From assembly GCF_004328705.1 (NCBI RefSeq), contig NZ_CP035319.1, positions 124,001 through 188,000 on the forward strand: a stretch of 64,000 nt of DNA, written 5' to 3'. Of this stretch, positions 1-9,123 are shown in pieces; positions within the stretch are counted from its first letter, which is position 1, and each line of letters starts with the position of its first letter. Origin of the DNA: Rhodococcus sp. ABRD24 (lineage in GTDB: Bacteria > Actinomycetota > Actinomycetes > Mycobacteriales > Mycobacteriaceae). The position numbers and the translations under genes were made by a program. A model generated the notes under the pieces. That model saw nothing but the letters and a program-made list of their open reading frames with translations. It made no database searches and was not told where the DNA came from.

Positions 1-35
1 GCGGCGCTCGGCCGCGGCGTCGCCGTCGGGTGCAT
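1..35 (-). CDS. Start of the next hydrogenase operon gene (probable [NiFe] hydrogenase large subunit), cut by window edge
   Basis: An ATG at 33-35 on the minus strand overlaps the TGA of the small-subunit gene (ATGA) and stays open to the window edge, giving only the first 11 residues ([11 protein letters not shown]). These few residues identify nothing. Naming it the nickel-bearing large subunit is inference from operon order: in group 3b hydrogenases the large-subunit gene directly follows the small-subunit gene, and translational coupling would suit equal production of the two partners. Confidence 0.45.
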   Translation of the reverse strand, partial: MHPTATPRPSA

Positions 36-820
36 CACCGGCCATGCCGACGGCCCTCCTCGAACCCGGGCGCCGCCACATTGAAAGTGGAGAACACCCT
101 CCCGACAGCCTCCTCGTCCATTCCGCACCGGCGTAGCCATCCGGCGAGCGAGGCGATGTTCGGGTCTGGTGTCGGCCCGAAGCAGCCGTAACAGCCCCGA
201 GAGTGGGCGGGACACAGTGCACCGCAGCCGGCGTGTGTGACGGGGCCGAGGCATGGGGTGCCGTCGGCAACCATGACACACGTCAGTCCGCGCCGTTTGC
301 ATTCGGTACAGACGCTGGTATTCGGGATGTTCGGGGTGCGTCCGGCCAGGAAAGCGGTGATCACCTCGATGAGTTGCCGGCGGTCGATCGGACAGCCGCG
401 CAACTCGAAATCCACCGGGACATGTGCCGATATCGGCGTCGACGTCCCGAGCGTATCGATGTACTGCGGACTCGCGTAGACGACGTCCGCGAACTCGGCG
501 ACATCGCCGAAGTTCCGCAGCGCCTGGACGCCCCCGGCGGTGGCGCACGCACCGATCGTCACCAGCCGTGCCGAATCATCCCGGATCCGGTGGATCCGTT
601 CCACATCGGCCGCGGTGGTGATCGAGCCCTCCACCAGCGACAGGTCGTAGGGACCGTCGACCGATGCGCTCGACATCTCCAGAAAATGTGCGATCTGCAT
701 CGATCCGGCCACCGCGAGGAGCTCGTCCTCACAGTCGAGAAGCGACAGCTGGCACCCGTCACACGAGGCGAACTTCCACACCGCGAGTGTCGGCTTCGAG
801 GGCGGGAATGGTTCGGGCAT
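35..820 (-). CDS. hyhS: [NiFe] hydrogenase small (delta) subunit, group 3b-like
   Basis: This 261-residue protein is the electron-transfer small subunit of a soluble NAD(P)-linked [NiFe] hydrogenase and would carry the Fe-S clusters next to the nickel site of the large subunit. The N-terminus has the proximal-cluster motif [11 protein letters not shown] near residues 20-30, then GACATAGG and GCPID. The C-terminal half is Cys-rich ([25 protein letters not shown]), as expected for further [4Fe-4S] clusters. The chosen start is the ATG whose first base is 820, because it overlaps the TGA of the upstream FAD gene (TGATG). A longer reading frame exists but encodes unrelated sequence antisense to normal codon use. 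It is the fourth gene of a tightly overlapped operon. Mycobacterial relatives (Hyh) belong to the DosR regulon and evolve H2 during hypoxia. Confidence 0.88.
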   Translation of the reverse strand: MPEPFPPSKPTLAVWKFASCDGCQLSLLDCEDELLAVAGSMQIAHFLEMSSASVDGPYDLSLVEGSITTAADVERIHRIRDDSARLVTIGACATAGGVQALRNFGDVAEFADVVYASPQYIDTLGTSTPISAHVPVDFELRGCPIDRRQLIEVITAFLAGRTPNIPNTSVCTECKRRGLTCVMVADGTPCLGPVTHAGCGALCPAHSRGCYGCFGPTPDPNIASLAGWLRRCGMDEEAVGRVFSTFNVAAPGFEEGRRHGR

Positions 821-1644
821 CACAACTCCCTGGTGTGCAGTAGAGGTGCAGCAATCGCATAGTCGACTACCGGGCCGTCGCGGCACAGCAGCAGTTCGCC
901 CAGCTGGCAGTGTCCACACACACCGATGCCGCACTGCATGTTCCGCTCCAGTGACACCTCGATGTCCCACGGCTGCATGCCTTTTCCTTCCAGAATCCGC
1001 ACCGCGTACCGCATCATGGCCTCCGGGCCGCAGACCAGCGACCGGGTGCGAGCGGGATCGATCTCGAGTCTTGCCAGAACCTCGGTGACGAATCCGACAG
1101 GTCCGGACCAGTCGCGAGTCGGCTGATCGATCGTCACCACGACGTCGATACCCGCGTCCTGCCAGACGTCCAGGTCTCGGCGGTACAGGATCTCGGCGGG
1201 ATTGCGAGCGCCGACGACGAGGCCGACCCGCCGATAGCGGTGCCGATCCGCGAGGACCGCCAGCACCGGCGCGCGGACTGCCGCGAGCCCGACACCCCCC
1301 GCGACGATCAGCAGGTCGCCACCGATCGCCGGCGTCAGATCCCAGCCGGTGCCGAACGGCCCGCGCACCCCGATCACGCGGCCCACCGGCGCGTCATGCA
1401 ATGCAGCGCTCACCGCGCCGACCCGCCGGATGGTGTGGGTCAGCGTGCCGTCCTGCCTGCTCGGATCCCCGCACAGCGAAACCGGGATCTCGCCGACGCC
1501 CGGCGCGCACAGCATCATGAACTGGCCGGGCCGGAATGCCGGTAACGGTGAACCGACCGGGCCCAGTTCGAGGGTCGCCGAATCGTTGGTCTCGACCGTC
1601 CGACGCAGCACCCGGTGCGGAACCGGCACAAGTGGTGTCGTCAT
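820..1644 (-). CDS. hyhG: Hydrogenase gamma subunit: FAD/NAD(P)-binding oxidoreductase with [2Fe-2S]
   Basis: This 274-residue protein belongs to the ferredoxin-NADP reductase-like family that passes electrons between NAD(P)H and the hydrogenase Fe-S chain. The N-terminal FAD barrel ends in RPGQFMML, the nucleotide-binding half has the glycine-rich GGVGLAAVR, and a CGPEAMM segment follows. The C-terminus carries a Cys cluster ([10 protein letters not shown] plus a later C) that should bind a [2Fe-2S] centre, as in PyrK and sulfhydrogenase gamma subunits. ATG at 1644 is chosen because it overlaps the stop of the cNMP-binding gene (ATGA). A much longer frame runs upstream but lies antisense to neighbouring coding codons. 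Membership of the hydrogenase operon separates it from PyrK. Confidence 0.88.
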   Translation of the reverse strand: MTTPLVPVPHRVLRRTVETNDSATLELGPVGSPLPAFRPGQFMMLCAPGVGEIPVSLCGDPSRQDGTLTHTIRRVGAVSAALHDAPVGRVIGVRGPFGTGWDLTPAIGGDLLIVAGGVGLAAVRAPVLAVLADRHRYRRVGLVVGARNPAEILYRRDLDVWQDAGIDVVVTIDQPTRDWSGPVGFVTEVLARLEIDPARTRSLVCGPEAMMRYAVRILEGKGMQPWDIEVSLERNMQCGIGVCGHCQLGELLLCRDGPVVDYAIAAPLLHTREL

Positions 1645-2108
1645 GGCGTTCCGGGATTCGAGTACAGGTCGAGCAGGCGAGCGCGGGTCGCCAGCAACCG
1701 ATCGAGCAGCAATCCGGACAGGGCGCGCGTCACCGCATAACCGAAGGCCGGATCTACCTCGGCAGCAGCGCGCAGGGTCGCCGCATCGATCTTCCACGCC
1801 TCGGTTGCTGTCGCCGCCAGCGCCCCGAAACTCCACACGTGCGGGGGCTGCATCCAGGACCAGCCGAGGACGTCGCCATCCGAAAGCGTCTCGATCACGA
1901 CGTCTCCGCGACCGGGTACCGACGTGCTCAACAAGACGCGGCCGCGCCGCAACAGCCAGCAGCTGCGGGCCGCCTCGCCCTCCCGGAAGATGTACTCGCC
2001 TGCCTCGAACGTCACCGGTGTACTCATCCGCTGCAGCCGCTGCCGGTCCGCGGCGCCCAACTCCGGCAGCAGGATCGGTGTGCGGGTGTCCTCTGGTGGG
2101 GTGGTCAC
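1641..2108 (-). CDS. Cyclic-nucleotide-binding (Crp/Fnr-type sensor) domain protein in the hydrogenase operon
   Basis: This 155-residue protein consists of a single cNMP-binding beta-roll: the [13 protein letters not shown] turn, GRVLLST, then [14 protein letters not shown]. It ends after the C-helix, with no helix-turn-helix, so it is unlikely to bind DNA alone. It starts with GTG overlapping the TGA of the beta-subunit gene and ends overlapping the ATG of the FAD gene, so it is translationally locked between two electron-transfer subunits. Similar stand-alone domains occur in group 3b hydrogenase operons. The role is unknown; allosteric control of the enzyme is a guess. Confidence 0.85.
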   Translation of the reverse strand: MTTPPEDTRTPILLPELGAADRQRLQRMSTPVTFEAGEYIFREGEAARSCWLLRRGRVLLSTSVPGRGDVVIETLSDGDVLGWSWMQPPHVWSFGALAATATEAWKIDAATLRAAAEVDPAFGYAVTRALSGLLLDRLLATRARLLDLYSNPGTP

Positions 2109-3229
2109 GGACTAGGCCCCGGTTCCGGTTCCGAAGCGTCCGGCAGTGCGCCCGTGAGCCGGGCTGCCTCCGCGGTGATGTCGATGCCCACTGGGCACCA
2201 GTCGATGCAGCGGCCACAGCCCACACAGCCAGACGTGCCGAACTGGTCGAACCATGTTCCCATTTTGTGTGTCATCCACTGCCGGTACCGGCTCTCGCCG
2301 CTGGTGCGGATGTTCCCGCCGTGCAGGTGCGAGTAGTCGAGTTCGAAACACGACGACCAGTGCTGCCAGCGCTCGGTGTGGTCGCCGGTCAGATCGCTGA
2401 CATCCTCCGCGGTGGTGCAGAAACACGTCGGGCACACCATGGTGCAGTTCCCACAGGTCAGGCAGCGGTTGGCCACGTCCTCCCAAACCGGTTCATCGCG
2501 GGCGGCGCGCAGCAGCGCCCGCAGGTCCACATCCGGCATGGTGCGGCCCATGCGGCCACTGGCCTCCTCGACGGCGTCCCGTGCGGAGTCCACGTCGACT
2601 GTGCTCGCCTCGCGGTGGTGGATGCGCCCGAGGAGCCGTCGACCCTTGTCGGTTCCGATGTCGGTGACGAAACGATGGCCGAGTGCGTCGATGTGCTCGG
2701 TGAGCGCAAGATCGTAGTCGGCAGCAACGCCGGGACCAGTTCCCATCGAGGCGCAGAAGCACACGCCACCGGGCTCGGTGCAGTTCACGGCGATCACCAC
2801 GAGTTGCTCGATCACCCGTGCGGTGTATCCGTCCGGATCGGCACCGAGGACAGTGCGCAGGGTCCGGATCGCGGCGAGATCGCAACCCCGTACGCCGAGA
2901 AAGGCGTAGCGGGGCGCTTCGTCCGGCGGGGCCGAGAATTCCGTACCGTCCGAGGACCACAGCATGCGGCGTGCGGGGTGAACGAACTGCTTCCAAGACA
3001 TCGGCCCCGCGGAATGCGCGAACACCGCACCGTCCGCGCGCGGGTGCAAGCGATACTCGCCGGGTGCAGTGCTCACACCCCAGCCGTCGGGGAGTTGTGC
3101 GCCGGTTTCGAGTTCGGCGAGCACGATCGCGGTGTCACGTACAGAGGGACCGATCACCCGGTATCCCTCGTCCCGCAGCACGGCAATCAGATCGTCGAGC
3201 GCGGACCGGTCGATCACAGCGGTATCCAT
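2105..3229 (-). CDS. hyhB: Hydrogenase beta subunit: 4Fe-4S dicluster ferredoxin-type protein
   Basis: This 374-residue protein matches the beta subunit of sulfhydrogenase-type NAD(P)-linked [NiFe] hydrogenases. Near residues 240-260 it has [16 protein letters not shown] and near 330-345 [14 protein letters not shown], which together would bind two [4Fe-4S] clusters that wire the FAD subunit to the small subunit. The N-terminal 200 residues contain the family [10 protein letters not shown] segment. It is the first gene of the operon, starting with ATG at 3229 after GGAGCAGCC. The upstream gap is shared with the divergent pfkB gene and contains a DosR-like box. Confidence 0.88.
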   Translation of the reverse strand: MDTAVIDRSALDDLIAVLRDEGYRVIGPSVRDTAIVLAELETGAQLPDGWGVSTAPGEYRLHPRADGAVFAHSAGPMSWKQFVHPARRMLWSSDGTEFSAPPDEAPRYAFLGVRGCDLAAIRTLRTVLGADPDGYTARVIEQLVVIAVNCTEPGGVCFCASMGTGPGVAADYDLALTEHIDALGHRFVTDIGTDKGRRLLGRIHHREASTVDVDSARDAVEEASGRMGRTMPDVDLRALLRAARDEPVWEDVANRCLTCGNCTMVCPTCFCTTAEDVSDLTGDHTERWQHWSSCFELDYSHLHGGNIRTSGESRYRQWMTHKMGTWFDQFGTSGCVGCGRCIDWCPVGIDITAEAARLTGALPDASEPEPGPSP

Positions 3230-3275
3230 GGCTGCTCCTCCGTGTCCATTGGGACAGGAACCATCGAACCTGTAA

Positions 3276-3292
3276 AGGGCCCTTCGGCCCTG
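3276..3292. promoter_or_regulatory. Putative DosR box between hydrogenase operon and pfkB
   Basis: AGGGCCCTTCGGCCCTG. It has the same layout as two other sites in this island (9050 and 11290), fitting RGKGMCYTTSGGCCCTR, and resembles functional DevR boxes of mycobacteria. It lies 47 bp from the hydrogenase start and about 110 bp from pfkB. A half-site-like TTGGGAC lies at 3249-3255. Confidence 0.55.
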
Positions 3293-3401
3293 TTCGGGGC
3301 AGGAATCGCAGCCCAGGATCGACGCAGGACGCCGAAGCGAGTCATCGGGTCGGCAAGGGGGTCGGCGGGGGTCGGTGAGCAGTGCCTAGGAGAGTGATGG
3401 G

Positions 3402-4370
3402 ATGCCGGCGATCGTCACGCTGACCATGAATCCAGCACTCGACATCTCGACGACGGCGGAGACCGTGTCACCGACGGACAAGGTGCGGTGTACCGCACCC
3501 CGGTACGACCCCGGCGGTGGGGGAATCAATGTCGCGCGGCTGGTTCGAGTGCTGGGGGAGTCCGTGGTCGCGGTGTTTCCGGTCGGCGGCGCGACCGGAT
3601 CAGTGCTCGGCGCCCTGCTCGACCGCGAGGGTGTGTGGAGCCGACGGGTACCGGTATCGGGCGCGACCCGAGAGAGCTTCACCGTCGACGAGCACTGCAC
3701 CGGAAACCAGTACCGGTTCGTGCTCCCCGGCCCCGAACTCCTTGCCGCCGATCAGGAGCGGTGTCTCGCGCTGCTCGCCGAGGTCGCGCACGATGCACGG
3801 TTCGTCGTCGCCAGCGGTAGCCTGCCGCCCGGAACTCCGCCGGACTTCTATGACCGGGTCGCGCGCATGACCCGAAATCTCGGAGCGCAATGCGTGCTCG
3901 ACACATCGGGGGAACCGCTTCGCCGCAGTGGCACCTCGGTGTATCTGCTCAAGCCGAGTATCCGTGAACTCCGCGACATGACCGGCCGCGAACTGACCGA
4001 AGAATCCGAATGGGTCCGCGCGGCGCGCGAACTCGTCACCGACGGGCGCTGCCAGGTGGTGGTGCTCTCGCTCGGCGCCCGCGGCGCCCTGGCCGTCACG
4101 TCGGACTCGGCCCATCGATTCCCGGCGATCCCGGTCCACGTCCGCAGCGGTGTCGGTGCAGGGGACGCGATGCTCGCCGGCATCACTGTGGGACTCGTCC
4201 GCAACAAGAGCCTTGACGATGCCGTGCGGCTCGGCGTGGCGGCCGGGACCGCGATGCTCACCACGCCGGGGACCCGTCCGTGCCGCCGCGAGGAGATCGA
4301 GGATCTGTATCGCACCATCGCCGACCCAACTACTCTGGAAGACACCCGCGTGGAGACGACCGAAAGGTAG
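3402..4370 (+). CDS. pfkB: PfkB-family sugar kinase (6-phosphofructokinase II-like)
   Basis: This 322-residue ribokinase-fold kinase probably phosphorylates fructose 6-phosphate or a related sugar phosphate. The N-terminus TLTMNPALDIST and the GGGGINVAR segment are typical of the 1-phosphofructokinase/PfkB branch. The catalytic signature GVGAGDAMLAG places the base Asp at residue 255. The start is ATG at 3402 behind AGGAGAG. Its M. tuberculosis counterpart Rv2029c belongs to the DosR regulon. Here it leads a rightward unit with a His-rich miniprotein and an Rv2004c-like kinase, and shares its promoter region with the hydrogenase operon. Confidence 0.9.
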   Translation: MPAIVTLTMNPALDISTTAETVSPTDKVRCTAPRYDPGGGGINVARLVRVLGESVVAVFPVGGATGSVLGALLDREGVWSRRVPVSGATRESFTVDEHCTGNQYRFVLPGPELLAADQERCLALLAEVAHDARFVVASGSLPPGTPPDFYDRVARMTRNLGAQCVLDTSGEPLRRSGTSVYLLKPSIRELRDMTGRELTEESEWVRAARELVTDGRCQVVVLSLGARGALAVTSDSAHRFPAIPVHVRSGVGAGDAMLAGITVGLVRNKSLDDAVRLGVAAGTAMLTTPGTRPCRREEIEDLYRTIADPTTLEDTRVETTER

Positions 4371-4375
4371 GGATC

Positions 4376-4546
4376 ATGACCGCCTCCGAGCACCATCCAC
4401 ACAATCCCTCGGATCATCCGCACGTTCACGGGAGCGACTGTGGGCACGAATCCGTCCAGCACGGCGATCACGTGGACTACATCCATGACGGGCACCGTCA
4501 CGCGGAGCACGAGGGCCACTACGACGAACACGGTGAGGTCGGCTGA
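4376..4546 (+). CDS. Small histidine-rich protein
   Basis: A 56-residue protein with about 16 His residues plus many Asp/Glu, for example HHPHNPSDHPHVHG and DGHRHAEHEGHYDEH. It starts 5 bp after pfkB and follows the AGG of the pfkB stop region. Such miniproteins are often labelled zinc transporter permease, but nothing here looks like a membrane protein. Metal (Ni, Zn) buffering or delivery is an inference from composition, interesting beside a nickel enzyme and a metal ATPase. Its TGA (4544-4546) abuts the likely true start of the next gene. Confidence 0.75.
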   Translation: MTASEHHPHNPSDHPHVHGSDCGHESVQHGDHVDYIHDGHRHAEHEGHYDEHGEVG

Positions 4547-4593
4547 TTTCCGTCGACCAGCCGTTCGCCGCGCTGCACGAAACACACTCCGGG

Positions 4594-6075
4594 GTGGTCT
4601 TCCTGCTCGGCGATCGGGTCTACAAGGCCAAGAAGCCGATCCGAACCGAGTTCCTGGACTTCCGCACAGTCGAGGCGCGGCGCAGCGTGTGCGCCCGCGA
4701 GGTCTCGCTCAATCGACGCCTCGCGCCGGACGTCTACCTCGGGGTGATCGAGCTGGCGGATCCCGCCGGCGGTGCCGGCGAACCGCTGGTGGTCATGCGA
4801 CGGATGCCGGAGGATTCTCGACTGTCCGCGCTGGTGGCCAACGGGTCGCCGGCCGATGCTCTGGTGGATTCGATTGCCGATGTGGTCGCGAGGTTCCACA
4901 CCTCGGCCGCCCGCGGTCCGGACATCGATCGACAAGGATCCGTGCGGGCGGTTCGGCGGCGGTGGTGCAACAACATCCGCGAGACACGTGAGCTCGACCA
5001 GGACATCGTCGACCCTGATCGGCTCGATGCGATCGAGCGGCGAGTGCTGCGCTTCCTCGACGGACGTCAGCAACTGTTCGCGCAGCGAATCGCAGATGCG
5101 CGGATCGTCGACGGGCACGCAGACCTGCTGGCGGACGACATCTTCTGCCTCGACGACGGTCCACGCATCCTGGACTGTCTCGAGTTCGACGACGACCTCC
5201 GCTATGTGGACGGTCTCGACGACGTGTCCTGTCTGGCAATGGATCTCGAGTTCCAGGGGCGCGGAGACCTCGCCGACCGCTTCCTCGATCGGTACGCCGC
5301 GCTCATCGACGATCCGGCCCCGACAGCGTTACGGCACCACTACATCGCGTACCGGGCCTTCATGCGTGCGAAGGTCGACTGTGTTCGGTATCTCCAGGGC
5401 CGCAGCGAGTCCCGAACCGACGCGCTGCGGCACACCGAGCTCGCCGAGGCACACCTCGAGCAGGGGGCGGTGCGCCTCGCGCTCGTCGGCGGTCTGCCCG
5501 CCACCGGGAAGTCCACGGTGGCCGAACGGCTCGCTGAAAGTGTTGGTGCGCAACTGGTTTCGAGCGATCGGGTGCGCCGAGAGCTGTTCGAGAAAGATCG
5601 AGCCTCGGATCCGAATCCGGGATTTCGGGACGGGCGGTACTCGGCGGAGGCCACCGCGCGGGTGTACGCGACAATGCTCGACCGGGCGCGCCGGGCCCTA
5701 GAGCGGGGCGAGTCGGTCGTTCTGGACGCCTCCTGGACCGATCGACGTCTTCGGGGGCGCGCCGCGGAACTTGCAGGCGAGACGCTCAGCGAGCTGGTGT
5801 CGCTTCAGTGCACCGCGGACTCGGAGATCGCCGAACGACGGCTGCGGAGGCGAGTGAGCCCTCGCTCGGGCCATGCCGGAACGAGCGCTGATTCGGAAGC
5901 GACACCCGCAATTGCCCGGGCGATGGCACGAGCCGCGGACGCCTGGCCCGAAGCTACCGATATCGATACTGCCGGGCCGGTCGAACAATCGGTTCGCGCC
6001 GCAACCGAGCAATGGTGGCGGCTGAATCCCACGACATCGGCTCACGTGCCCCGGTCGGACGACATCACGAAGTAG
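4594..6075 (+). CDS. Two-domain phosphotransferase/ATP-binding protein, Rv2004c-like
   Basis: At least 493 residues. The N-terminal 300 residues form an aminoglycoside-phosphotransferase-like fold (DGHADLLADDIF, then LDCLEFDDDLRYVDG, as kinase catalytic and metal loops). The C-terminal 180 residues form a P-loop kinase (GGLPATGKSTVAERLA, then SSDRVRR). This is the architecture of M. tuberculosis Rv2004c, a DosR-regulon member of unknown substrate. The coordinates give the first conventional start (GTG 4594), but codons back to 4546 encode ISVDQPFAALHETHSG, which fits the family N-terminus. The true start may be ATT at 4546 or CTG at 4543, coupled to the upstream stop. The 3' end overlaps the convergent ATPase gene by 34 bp. 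Confidence 0.85.
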   Translation: MVFLLGDRVYKAKKPIRTEFLDFRTVEARRSVCAREVSLNRRLAPDVYLGVIELADPAGGAGEPLVVMRRMPEDSRLSALVANGSPADALVDSIADVVARFHTSAARGPDIDRQGSVRAVRRRWCNNIRETRELDQDIVDPDRLDAIERRVLRFLDGRQQLFAQRIADARIVDGHADLLADDIFCLDDGPRILDCLEFDDDLRYVDGLDDVSCLAMDLEFQGRGDLADRFLDRYAALIDDPAPTALRHHYIAYRAFMRAKVDCVRYLQGRSESRTDALRHTELAEAHLEQGAVRLALVGGLPATGKSTVAERLAESVGAQLVSSDRVRRELFEKDRASDPNPGFRDGRYSAEATARVYATMLDRARRALERGESVVLDASWTDRRLRGRAAELAGETLSELVSLQCTADSEIAERRLRRRVSPRSGHAGTSADSEATPAIARAMARAADAWPEATDIDTAGPVEQSVRAATEQWWRLNPTTSAHVPRSDDITK

Positions 6076-8369
6076 CCTTCCTCCTCCTGTGCGAAGTGCA
6101 GCTGCAGGACTGCATAGAGGCCGTACAGACACGCTCGTAGATCGTCTATCTGATCCGGGCGGATACCGCCGTGGGCATCTGCCATCTCCACGTGCACGGC
6201 CAACCGACGGGCCAGGCGCTCGATCTCGGCGTGCGCTCGGCTCATTGTCGCGGTCACCTCCGTGCTACCCAGTGCCGCCCCGATCGCAGGATAGAGTTCC
6301 CGCTCCTCCGAACGTTCATGCGGCAGTAGCCGTTCGGTGAGACTCCGGTGAGCGCGACGCAGCGCCGCGAGGGCCGCATCCGACGGCTCCGTCGCGAGCT
6401 GCTCGGCGGCTTCCCGGATCATCGGCAGCGCCGTCCGGAGTTCGTCGTGCTCCCGGTCGAAACGGCGCACCAGACGCTCGGTGTCGGCGTCGAGCGCCAT
6501 ATCCGCAGACGGTGGCATCCGGAGCGCCCGCAGCGCATTGAGGATCACCGCAACGTCGATACCCTCCTGGAGCAACGCACCGACCGCCGGGGGTAGGAAC
6601 CCGAAGGCCGCCGCCGTCATCGCGATCAGCGACAGCGCCATCCCGACTCCGGCGCTCTGGATTGCGATGGCCCGGGAACGGTGCGCGATCTCGATCGCAT
6701 CGGCGAGCCGATCCAGCCGATCAGTAGTGAGCACCACGTCCGCCGCCTCCGAACTGGCGGTGGCGCCGCGCGCGCCCATCGCGACGCCCACAGTCGCGGT
6801 GGCGAGTGCCGGCGCGTCGTTGACGCCATCGCCCACCATGACCGTGACCGCGAGCCGGCACTCGTCCCGGACCACGGCGACCTTGTCGGCCGGAGTTTGC
6901 TCGGCGAACACTGCGTCGAGGCCCACAACCGTTGCGATCTCCCTGGCCGGGGCCGGCCGGTCCCCGGTGAGCATGATCAGACGCGTCAGCCCGGAGGCAC
7001 GCAAACGCCTCAGGGTTCGGGGCGCGTCGCGGCGCAGGGGGTCCCGGATCGTGATCGCACCGGCCAGTTCCGCGTCGACCCAGACCCATGCGATCGCGGT
7101 GCCGTCCAACTCCGACCGAGTTCGCACTGTCGTCGCCCACTGCGGCAGGGTGTCCGGAACCGCGTGGTCGCCGACCCTCACTCGGCGGCCCTCGACGGTG
7201 GCCGCAACGCCCGTGCCGGCCTGCTCGTCGACATCGGTCGGCAGGGGCAGCTCGAGTCGACGGACGCGGGCCGAGTGGACGATCGCCTGCGCGACGACGT
7301 GCGGTGAGAACTGATCGGCCGCCGCGGCCAGACGTAGCACCTCGTCGCTGGACCGGTTCGGGGCGGTCGCCACGTCGAGACCTGCCGGTGTACCGGTGGT
7401 GAGGGTTCCGGTCTTGTCCAGCACAAGCGTGCGCGCCCGACCCAGACTCTCGAGAGCGCCGCCGCTGCGCACCACCACCCCGAGCCGCGAAGCCCGGGAC
7501 AAGCCGGACACGATGGCGACGGGTGCAGCCAGCAACAGCGGGCACGGGGTCGCGACTACGAGCACCGACACCGCGCGTACCGCTGACCCGCTGAACGCCC
7601 ACGCCGCGCCCGCCACCGCCAAGGTCAGCGGCAGGAACCAGGCAGCGAACCGGTCGGCGAGACGGACGACCGGGGCCGTGTCGGCGGCCGCATCCCGGGC
7701 CAGGCGCACGATGCCGGCATAGGTACTCGCCTCCGCCGCCGCCTCGCACCGGAGCTGCAAGGGCCCACCCGCGTTGACCACACCGCTGCGTACCCGCTCA
7801 CCCGCGGGTCGTTCGACCTGTAGTGGCTCCCCGGTCAGCGCCGACTCGTCCAGAACTGCGGTGCCGGATTCCACCCATCCGTCCACCGGGACCACCTCGC
7901 CGGGCTTGACCATCAGCCGATCCCCGGCGACGATGCTCTCGAGTGGCACAGTCGTCACCGCATCCCCGACCATTCTGTGGGCTGTCCGGGGAGCACGCTC
8001 GAGCAGAGCGCGCAGGTCTCGGGAGGCCCGCCGCTCCGCCGCGGCGTCCAGAGTGCGGCCCGTCGCAAGCATTACCGCGATCAGCGCGCCCGCCAGGTAC
8101 TCGTGGACCGCGAGAGTGCCGATCAGGGACAGCACCGCGATCAGATCGACACCGACAGAACGGCGGCGCACTGCGGCCACGACCCAGCCAACCGCTGGTA
8201 TCAGTGCCACAACTGTGCCGGTGGCCCAGGCGATGTCTGCGACACCGTCCTCACCGAGAAGCACAGCCACGATGCCGGTCGCGAGTGCGCCGACAGTCAG
8301 GGTCAGCAGGGTCGGCACGATCGCGGCCCTCGCCCTGGTCGCGAACCGGTCACGAAGCTCCACTGTCAT
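6042..8369 (-). CDS. P1B-type (P1B-5-like) metal-transporting ATPase with C-terminal hemerythrin domain
   Basis: This 775-residue membrane pump has no N-terminal metal-binding domain. The actuator TGEP lies at 179-182, the membrane metal motif TPCP at 274-277, the phosphorylated Asp in DKTGT at 318, and the hinge GDGVNDAP at 513-520. In place of the usual HP locus it reads [12 protein letters not shown] and a hemerythrin tail are hallmarks of the P1B-5 (Nia-like) group, linked to Ni and Fe. Residues about 630-775 are the hemerythrin-like bundle with candidate ligands H641, H684, E688, H713, H758 and E763, which may sense O2, metal or redox state. The start ATG at 8369 overlaps the devR stop (ATGA), so the two are co-translated. 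This is not CtpF, the P2-type pump in the mycobacterial DosR regulon. Confidence 0.9.
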   Translation of the reverse strand: MTVELRDRFATRARAAIVPTLLTLTVGALATGIVAVLLGEDGVADIAWATGTVVALIPAVGWVVAAVRRRSVGVDLIAVLSLIGTLAVHEYLAGALIAVMLATGRTLDAAAERRASRDLRALLERAPRTAHRMVGDAVTTVPLESIVAGDRLMVKPGEVVPVDGWVESGTAVLDESALTGEPLQVERPAGERVRSGVVNAGGPLQLRCEAAAEASTYAGIVRLARDAAADTAPVVRLADRFAAWFLPLTLAVAGAAWAFSGSAVRAVSVLVVATPCPLLLAAPVAIVSGLSRASRLGVVVRSGGALESLGRARTLVLDKTGTLTTGTPAGLDVATAPNRSSDEVLRLAAAADQFSPHVVAQAIVHSARVRRLELPLPTDVDEQAGTGVAATVEGRRVRVGDHAVPDTLPQWATTVRTRSELDGTAIAWVWVDAELAGAITIRDPLRRDAPRTLRRLRASGLTRLIMLTGDRPAPAREIATVVGLDAVFAEQTPADKVAVVRDECRLAVTVMVGDGVNDAPALATATVGVAMGARGATASSEAADVVLTTDRLDRLADAIEIAHRSRAIAIQSAGVGMALSLIAMTAAAFGFLPPAVGALLQEGIDVAVILNALRALRMPPSADMALDADTERLVRRFDREHDELRTALPMIREAAEQLATEPSDAALAALRRAHRSLTERLLPHERSEERELYPAIGAALGSTEVTATMSRAHAEIERLARRLAVHVEMADAHGGIRPDQIDDLRACLYGLYAVLQLHFAQEEEGYFVMSSDRGT

Positions 8370-9004
8370 TCCGACACAGTCGGTGTCTCGAGCTTTGCCG
8401 CCAGAACCGCAGCCTGCGTGCGCCGTTCCATGCCCAGCTTGGCCAGCAGCCGCGAGACATAGTTCTTGACGGTCTTCTCGGCCAGGAACATCCGTGCCGC
8501 GATTTGCCGGTTCGTCAGTCCCTCTCCGAGCAACGCCAGCAAGCGCCGCTCCTGTTCGGTGAGATCGGCGAGCACCCCTCCGCCACGGGTCGGGCCGGCC
8601 CGCACTCGCGAGACCGCCGTGTGGGCGGCGAGCAGGGAACGGCCGGCGCCAACCTCTCGGACCGCCTGCACCAACTGCATGCCCCGGACGTCCTTGACGA
8701 CGTACCCCATCGCGCCGGCGGCTGCGGCATCGCGCATCGCTTGCTCGTCGCGGAACGAGGTGACGACAAGACAACGCAGATCCGGCAGGCGCCCACGCAG
8801 CAGCCGACACAGGTCTATCCCGTTCCCGTCGGGTAGGCGAACGTCGAGCAGCGCCACATCGGGGCGCAGGGCCGGGATCCGGGCAAGAGCCTGCGCCCGG
8901 TTCTCGGCCTGGCCGACGACCTCCATCTCGTCGTCCTCCTCGATGAGTTCGGCCAGACCGCGGCGCACGACCTCATGGTCGTCGACCAGAAATACGGTGA
9001 GCAT
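8366..9004 (-). CDS. devR: Hypoxia response regulator DevR/DosR (NarL/LuxR family)
   Basis: This 212-residue regulator is a close DevR match throughout. The receiver begins [17 protein letters not shown], has phospho-acceptor Asp54 in [11 protein letters not shown] and KDVRGM around the conserved Lys. The C-terminal LuxR-type helix-turn-helix reads [20 protein letters not shown] and is followed by the near-invariant [17 protein letters not shown]. It is the likely activator of this whole island. The start is ATG at 9004; longer reading frames upstream run through the intergenic region. A DosR-like box 46 bp upstream suggests autoregulation. Its kinase devS is not adjacent but 8 kb away. Confidence 0.95.
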   Translation of the reverse strand: MLTVFLVDDHEVVRRGLAELIEEDDEMEVVGQAENRAQALARIPALRPDVALLDVRLPDGNGIDLCRLLRGRLPDLRCLVVTSFRDEQAMRDAAAAGAMGYVVKDVRGMQLVQAVREVGAGRSLLAAHTAVSRVRAGPTRGGGVLADLTEQERRLLALLGEGLTNRQIAARMFLAEKTVKNYVSRLLAKLGMERRTQAAVLAAKLETPTVSE

Positions 9005-9049
9005 CGGCCACCTCCACCGTTGCGGATGAGCCGATCCTACGACGTTTGC

Positions 9050-9066
9050 GGGGACTTCCGGCCCTA
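9050..9066. promoter_or_regulatory. Putative DosR box between devR and a USP gene
   Basis: GGGGACTTCCGGCCCTA, the best match of the three to known DevR boxes (GGGAC then GGCCCT at fixed spacing). It lies 46 bp upstream of devR and 58 bp upstream of the divergent USP, so it could serve both. Confidence 0.6.
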
Positions 9067-9123
9067 TCGGCGTCAGCCGCAGCCCGGCGACGATGAACGC
9101 AGATGCACATGCGGAGGTCGAAA

